Of a stretch of 10,383 nucleotides of DNA, positions 7,048 through 10,383 are shown piece after piece (within the stretch, counting starts at the first letter, position 1; the number at the start of each line of letters is the position of its first letter). Origin of the DNA: Phycisphaerales bacterium (lineage in GTDB: Bacteria > Planctomycetota > Phycisphaerae > SM23-33); contig DNAS01000050.1 in NCBI GenBank assembly GCA_003485185.1, forward strand, positions 15,999 to 26,381, in the 5' to 3' direction. The position numbers and the translations under genes were made by a program. The notes beneath the pieces were generated by a model. The model made no database searches, had not been told where the DNA came from, and saw only the letters and a program-made list of their open reading frames with translations.

Positions 7048-7398
7048 ATGTTCAAGCGGGCAATGGCAATCCTGGTGGTGCTGGCGTTTGTCTGTGCGAC
7101 GGCGGCCCTGGCCGAGGGCGGGAAAAACCGCAAGCGCTGGGGCAACGGCTACGGAAGGACCATCGTCAATCCGCGGGACAGCGTCGTGGAGATGGGCATC
7201 CAACAGCGCGACCGGGATCGCGACCAGGACGTAAGCTGCGACTGCGACGGACCGAACGGCCCGGCCAACGACGAGCAGGACGGCAACGGGCCGAACGGTC
7301 CCGACGGCGACGGGCCCAACGGGTATGGTCCCGGCGACGGAACATGCGACGGGGAGGGGCCGCAGGACGGCAGCGGATATGGCCCAGGAGGCGAGTGA
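7048..7398 (+). CDS. Small secreted Gly/Pro/Asn/Asp-rich repeat protein
   Basis: 116 residues, not recognised. Residues 1-22 form a clear signal peptide (MFKRAM, then the hydrophobic AILVVLAFVCATAALA) with likely cleavage at ALA|EGG. The mature protein begins with a basic patch (25-31, KNRKRWG), passes an alternating RDRDRDQD stretch (54-61) and ends in a low-complexity tail (about 65-116) of GPN/GPD/DG units: DGPNGP, GPNGPDGDGP, NGYGPGDG. There is no Lys or Arg after residue 58, so the tail is strongly acidic. Cysteines C64, C66 and C100 remain in the mature chain. The Asp/Asn/Gly pattern could bind calcium, but no canonical EF-hand or dockerin loop is visible. The GPx units recall collagen-like sequence but are not in strict triplet register. 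It is monocistronic: strong ribosome-binding site, intrinsic terminator right behind, and a start divergent from the two-component operon. Secretion is well supported; role unknown. Confidence 0.8.
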   Translation: MFKRAMAILVVLAFVCATAALAEGGKNRKRWGNGYGRTIVNPRDSVVEMGIQQRDRDRDQDVSCDCDGPNGPANDEQDGNGPNGPDGDGPNGYGPGDGTCDGEGPQDGSGYGPGGE

Positions 7399-7421
7399 AG
7401 GCCTCCGCTGCGCGGCACATC

Positions 7422-7454
7422 GGCCGACGGGTTCGCCCCGTCGGCCTTTTTTTT
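7422..7454 (+). terminator. Rho-independent terminator of the small secreted protein gene
   Basis: A perfect 10-bp GC-rich stem, GGCCGACGGG (7422-7431) with CCCGTCGGCC (7437-7446), closes a 5-nt TTCGC loop and is followed at once by eight T (7447-7454). It begins 23 nt after the stop of the small gene. There is no matching A run on the left, so it works in the plus direction only. It lies 14 bp from the end of the converging GH16 gene and also shields that gene from antisense reading. Confidence 0.95.
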
Positions 7455-7468
7455 ACGCTGCGCGGGAC

Positions 7469-9409
7469 TTATTTCCGTTCAAAGACCCGCACCCAGTCCA
7501 CCCACAAATCGCATGCGCCGCCATAGCGAAGGAACGTGCCGTTCCGATCGCCGTCGCTGGTCTTGTAGGCGTTATTGATCATGAAATACATGCCGACCTC
7601 CCACGAAAACTTGTGGGTCGGATGCGACCATACCTTGACGTCGTCAAAGTAATAGGTGGTGGTGTCTTTCTCGATCAGGCATCCGTAGGTATGAAACGTC
7701 TGGACGGTGTTGGCTTTTCCGCCGATTTCCGTCACCTTCGGCTGGTACCCGTTATGGCCGGGGCCGTATCCCCATTCGTGCCGCGTCACGTGGTACGTCT
7801 CCGGCCAGGGCATGTAGTTTTCCAGAATGTCCAGTTCGTCGCACGCCCCGGTGTGTCCCTTGTAATTGTTCGAGGAGAGCAGCCAGAACGCCGGCCAGAT
7901 TCCCGGCGCGGCGCCGTAGATCATGCGGCATTCGAAATACTGGTCGCGTCCGCCCTGGGTGTGGAACCCGGTGCCGTCCTCCCGCAGCGACGCCAGGAAA
8001 CCCGTGGTGTGTTTCCGATTCCAGTTGAAGGGATCGACCACGTCCGGCTGATAGGCGGTGCGAATCCGCAGCCAGGTTCCTGTCTGATAGAACGGATCGT
8101 ACGGTCCTTTATGCTCCGCGAAGACGGCGTCGCCGTACTCCGTTCCGTCGGGCTTCCGCGAACAATAGGTCGCGTCGGCGCCGGTCCGCGAGATGGTCGG
8201 CATCTGCTTGAAGTCATCGGAGTAGGTCAGCGTCATGCCCTGGGCCTGCGGCGGAACCGGCGCATTGGCCAGGCCGTCTTTCCACCGGACCCCGCCGTCG
8301 TTGAACAGTTCCAGGTAGCAGTTGTCCACCGTCTTTCCGTCGGCGGAGGTGGCGATAATGCGGACGTTGATCGGCCCGTGCGGGTAGTCGTCAGCGGGAA
8401 ACGTGAAGAACCCCGCGCCCGCCGCGTCGAGCGCGACGGGTTTCGGCGTGATCTTCGAGTCGGCGCCGAATTCGGGGCCCTGCCGCCAGCACGTCGCCTC
8501 GGCGGTGGCCATTCCCGGCGCCACGAACAGGACGTGCATGTCGCCCTTGACGTTGGCGCGGTACGCCGGGCTGACCACGGAGACCCTGTGCTTCGGGAAG
8601 GCGAAGGGCTTGGCTGCGGCGGGCGCGGATGCCGGGGTAGGTGCAGGTTTGACGTCCTTGGGCGGCGCGGGGGCAGCGGCGGGCGCATCCGGCTTCGCGT
8701 CGGCTTTCGCCTCCGGGCCGCCCTTGGCCTTCGTCACCCAGATTTGCGGGCAATTGCCGTAGAATCCCGCGCCTCCCCACCCGGGATGACCGGACATCCG
8801 CAGCTTCAGGTACTGCTCCGGACCGGTCGCGGCCTGGGGATCCTCCGCATTGCGCGCGTAAATCCGCACATACAGTTGCCTGGTGTTCAGGCCGGCGACC
8901 TTGGGGGCGTCCTTGGTCAGGTTGACGATCCCCCGCTTGCCTTTGGGAAGTTCCGTGAGGGTCTTCCATTCCTTGCCGTCCAGGCTGTACTCCACCCCGG
9001 CCACGCAGGTGGCGGCCAGCGCGACCTCGGCGTACGACGACGTGGCGAACCGGAACCCGCCAATCGGCTGGTCGAACACCAGCTTGTACGTCAGGCCCGC
9101 CCGCGTGTTGCTGTTCTTGCTGTAGAACTCCGCCACATGGTTTTCCTTCGCGTCGGAGCAATAGCCCAGGAGGGTCCCGTGGTAGAGCGCGGGGTTGCTG
9201 CCGTAGGGCAGATAGACGTGGGTTTCGCCGGTGGCGGCGTCGGCGTTCTGTTTCGGAGCGTAGGCATAGTTGTCGGCCCTGAGGGCTTCCATGCTCCGCT
9301 CGATGGTTTTTCCCACAGGGATGTTGACCACGCCGTCGTCGGCCCGAACGGTTTCCGCGGTTCCCGCCAGGCAGGCCGCGAGCATCACGCCGCACAGCAA
9401 CGTCCTCAT
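7469..9409 (-). CDS. Secreted GH16 family endo-glycanase
   Basis: 646 residues from the ATG at 9409, chosen because GGAG stands 6 nt upstream and the protein then opens with a signal peptide (MRTLLCGVMLAACLAGTAETVRA). LAAC at 10-13 fits a lipobox, so it may be a lipoprotein; type I cleavage near 23 is the alternative. Residues about 25-228 form a beta-rich N-terminal module (EYSLDGKEWKTL, QLYVRIYARN). An Ala/Pro/Lys linker spans about 232-268, then an Ig-like segment at about 272-370. The GH16 catalytic domain runs from about 391 to 646. Its signature is ELDILE, with nucleophile E525, D527 and acid/base E530 (the ExDxxE form), preceded by the typical WPAFWLL (505-511) and closed by LWVDWVRVFER. 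GH16 enzymes cut beta-1,3/1,4-glucans or galactans such as laminarin, agarose and carrageenan; the substrate here cannot be told. It follows the second prepilin-like gene by 179 bp on the same strand. Confidence 0.93.
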   Translation of the reverse strand: MRTLLCGVMLAACLAGTAETVRADDGVVNIPVGKTIERSMEALRADNYAYAPKQNADAATGETHVYLPYGSNPALYHGTLLGYCSDAKENHVAEFYSKNSNTRAGLTYKLVFDQPIGGFRFATSSYAEVALAATCVAGVEYSLDGKEWKTLTELPKGKRGIVNLTKDAPKVAGLNTRQLYVRIYARNAEDPQAATGPEQYLKLRMSGHPGWGGAGFYGNCPQIWVTKAKGGPEAKADAKPDAPAAAPAPPKDVKPAPTPASAPAAAKPFAFPKHRVSVVSPAYRANVKGDMHVLFVAPGMATAEATCWRQGPEFGADSKITPKPVALDAAGAGFFTFPADDYPHGPINVRIIATSADGKTVDNCYLELFNDGGVRWKDGLANAPVPPQAQGMTLTYSDDFKQMPTISRTGADATYCSRKPDGTEYGDAVFAEHKGPYDPFYQTGTWLRIRTAYQPDVVDPFNWNRKHTTGFLASLREDGTGFHTQGGRDQYFECRMIYGAAPGIWPAFWLLSSNNYKGHTGACDELDILENYMPWPETYHVTRHEWGYGPGHNGYQPKVTEIGGKANTVQTFHTYGCLIEKDTTTYYFDDVKVWSHPTHKFSWEVGMYFMINNAYKTSDGDRNGTFLRYGGACDLWVDWVRVFERK

Positions 9410-9415
9410 GACAGA

Positions 9416-9419
9416 CTCC
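9416..9419 (-). promoter_or_regulatory. Ribosome-binding site of the GH16 gene
   Basis: GGAG on the minus strand, 6 nt before the ATG at 9409. It favours this start over the in-frame ATGs at 9421 and 9556. The ATG at 9421 overlaps the site itself. Confidence 0.65.
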
Positions 9420-9426
9420 ATTTCCC

Positions 9427-9464
9427 GGCTCTCGGAATCTCTTGCACGATCCGCCCCGAGAGCC
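9427..9464 (-). repeat. Inverted repeat in the 5' leader of the GH16 gene
   Basis: A perfect 9-bp inverted repeat, GGCTCTCGG (9427-9435) and CCGAGAGCC (9456-9464), separated by 20 nt. If transcribed with the GH16 gene it would form a stem-loop ending 7 nt before the ribosome-binding site and 17 nt before the start codon. No T run follows, so it is not an intrinsic terminator. It could be an operator or a leader structure affecting translation. The rest of the 179-bp spacer (9410-9588) shows no clear promoter or terminator. Confidence 0.5.
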
Positions 9465-9588
9465 ATTGAGGAGGATCTGTACCGTTGGGTTTGCCGCATA
9501 TTCGGCTGGTTGAAAACGTCCCTGCGCGGGTCGGGTTTCACTTCCCATCCCGCCAATCATCTCTTGTTCCCCGGCGCTGCACGGCGGG

Positions 9589-10383
9589 CTAAGGCAGGAT
9601 CACCTGTTTGCCGTCCTGATCGTAGGTAGGCTGAATCTGGGAGAACGTTTCGTCGCGCAATTGCACTGCGGTAAGCGACTCCGCATGGCTGTCATAGAAC
9701 AGCACGTTCGCCCGGTCGGTGTGGGTGGTTTCGACGGCGCCCTGCATGTAGACGTGGCTCCATTTGGTGTAATCGGTGCTGAAGGAGCCCAGCATCCATT
9801 CGGGGGCATGCCACGCCATGCCGCTGTCCGCGAGCATGACGATATGCCCTGGCGAGGGAACCATGTAGGTCCTCTGGAATCTTCCATAAAAGCTCGACGG
9901 CCCGAAGATGGTGGTGAACGAAAAGTTCCAGTCGCTATGCGCGCCGCCGTTTTCCGACGACCCAAAGGACGTATACAGCGCGTACGCCCGGTTCGGCAGG
10001 CCGCCGATGGGGGGAGGACTGGTAGTGCTGTAATCCTCCATATAATGCTGCTTGGCCGGGCAACGAATGACCAGCGAGCCGACATAGCTGGGCCCGCCAG
10101 TGGCCTGCGTGAAAGTGCTGTACCCCGCGGAAAGAAAGTACGGCCAGAGCGCCACGGCCCCGCTTCCGCCGCCCGGAGCGCCTACGGTCTGCTCGGTCAC
10201 CACCCCCCCGAAATCATTGGCGTAGACGTAGAATCCCACGCCGCACTGTCGGACATTGCTCATGCACACGACCGACTTGGCCAGGTCGCGGGCCCTTTTC
10301 AAGGAGGGCATCAGCAGACTCACCAGCAGCGAGAGGATGGCGATGACCACCAGCAGTTCAATCAATGTAAAACCGTGTAGGGG
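9589..10383 (-). CDS. Prepilin-type (GFTLIE) H-X9-DG-like protein, 5' partial
   Basis: At least 264 residues; the N-terminus runs off the right edge of the window. Reading back from the edge gives P-L-H-G-F-T-L-I-E-L-L-V-V-I-A-I-L, an almost ideal prepilin cleavage motif (after the G, Glu at +5) and hydrophobic helix, then LLMPSLKRARDLAKSVVCMSNVRQCG. Only the short basic leader is missing. Numbering from the window edge, H221-X9-D231-S232 (THTDRANVLFYDSH) is an H-X9-DG motif with Ser in place of Gly. VIRCPAKQHY and HIVMLADSG are other family-typical blocks. These proteins (TIGR02532 with DUF1559/H-X9-DG relatives) occur in many copies in Planctomycetota and Lentisphaerota and are thought to be surface or pseudopilus-like, with no settled function. 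It sits upstream of the secreted GH16 gene on the same strand, with a 179-bp gap, so co-transcription is possible but unproven. Confidence 0.88.
   Translation of the reverse strand, partial: PLHGFTLIELLVVIAILSLLVSLLMPSLKRARDLAKSVVCMSNVRQCGVGFYVYANDFGGVVTEQTVGAPGGGSGAVALWPYFLSAGYSTFTQATGGPSYVGSLVIRCPAKQHYMEDYSTTSPPPIGGLPNRAYALYTSFGSSENGGAHSDWNFSFTTIFGPSSFYGRFQRTYMVPSPGHIVMLADSGMAWHAPEWMLGSFSTDYTKWSHVYMQGAVETTHTDRANVLFYDSHAESLTAVQLRDETFSQIQPTYDQDGKQVILP

Noticed and set aside
7325..9469. 714-residue plus-strand open frame across the GH16 gene
   Set aside because: It is antisense to a gene with a signal peptide and GH16 catalytic motif, runs through the strong terminator at 7422-7454, and has the Arg/Gly/Val-rich composition of a high-GC shadow frame.
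9410..9556. 49-residue N-terminal extension of the GH16 protein from 9556
   Set aside because: It would bury the signal peptide and read through the inverted repeat; GGAG at 9416-9419 supports 9409.
10363..10365. TTG at 10365 as start of the right-edge prepilin-like gene
   Set aside because: The TTG is the Leu within G-F-T-L-I-E; the frame continues upstream through the G-F-T motif to the window edge, so the gene is truncated.

Overview
The window is high-GC bacterial DNA with very long antisense shadow reading frames. It fits a Planctomycetota-type genome or a relative in the PVC group (Lentisphaerota, Kiritimatiellota). The clues are two prepilin-type GFTLxE proteins carrying H-X9-DG-like C-terminal motifs, two large carbohydrate-active proteins, and a FixL/FixJ-style two-component system. 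No ribosomal or other phylogenetic marker is present, so the phylum is an inference.

Layout. Bases 1-3610 (+) hold the 3' part of a very large multidomain glycoside-hydrolase-like protein; its start lies outside the window. It converges, across an 89-bp spacer with overlapping palindromes, on a minus-strand operon read from 6866 down to 3700. That operon encodes a prepilin-like protein (6069-6866), a membrane sensor histidine kinase (4304-6058) and a FixJ/NarL-type response regulator (3700-4326). The kinase and regulator genes overlap by 23 bp. The overlap contains a run of nine C (coding strand), so a shift of one base would join the two into a hybrid kinase.

Divergent from the operon, across a 181-bp region with an 11-bp inverted repeat and a 10-bp palindrome, is a small gene (7048-7398, +). 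It encodes a secreted Gly/Pro/Asn/Asp-rich repeat protein and ends in a textbook intrinsic terminator. Converging on that terminator is a minus-strand gene for a secreted GH16 glycanase (7469-9409), with a 9-bp inverted repeat in its 5' leader. Upstream of it on the same strand is a second prepilin-like protein (9589 to the window end), cut off at its N-terminus.

How the parts may fit. The two carbohydrate-active proteins point to polysaccharide use. The kinase has a periplasmic sensor region between two membrane segments and probably signals to the co-transcribed regulator. The first prepilin-like gene is in the same operon, so it may be part of the sensing or surface apparatus. The divergent small secreted protein is a natural candidate target. 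These links come from gene order only. No intergenic stretch exceeds 300 bases, and no tRNA, rRNA, CRISPR, insertion sequence or integrase was seen.
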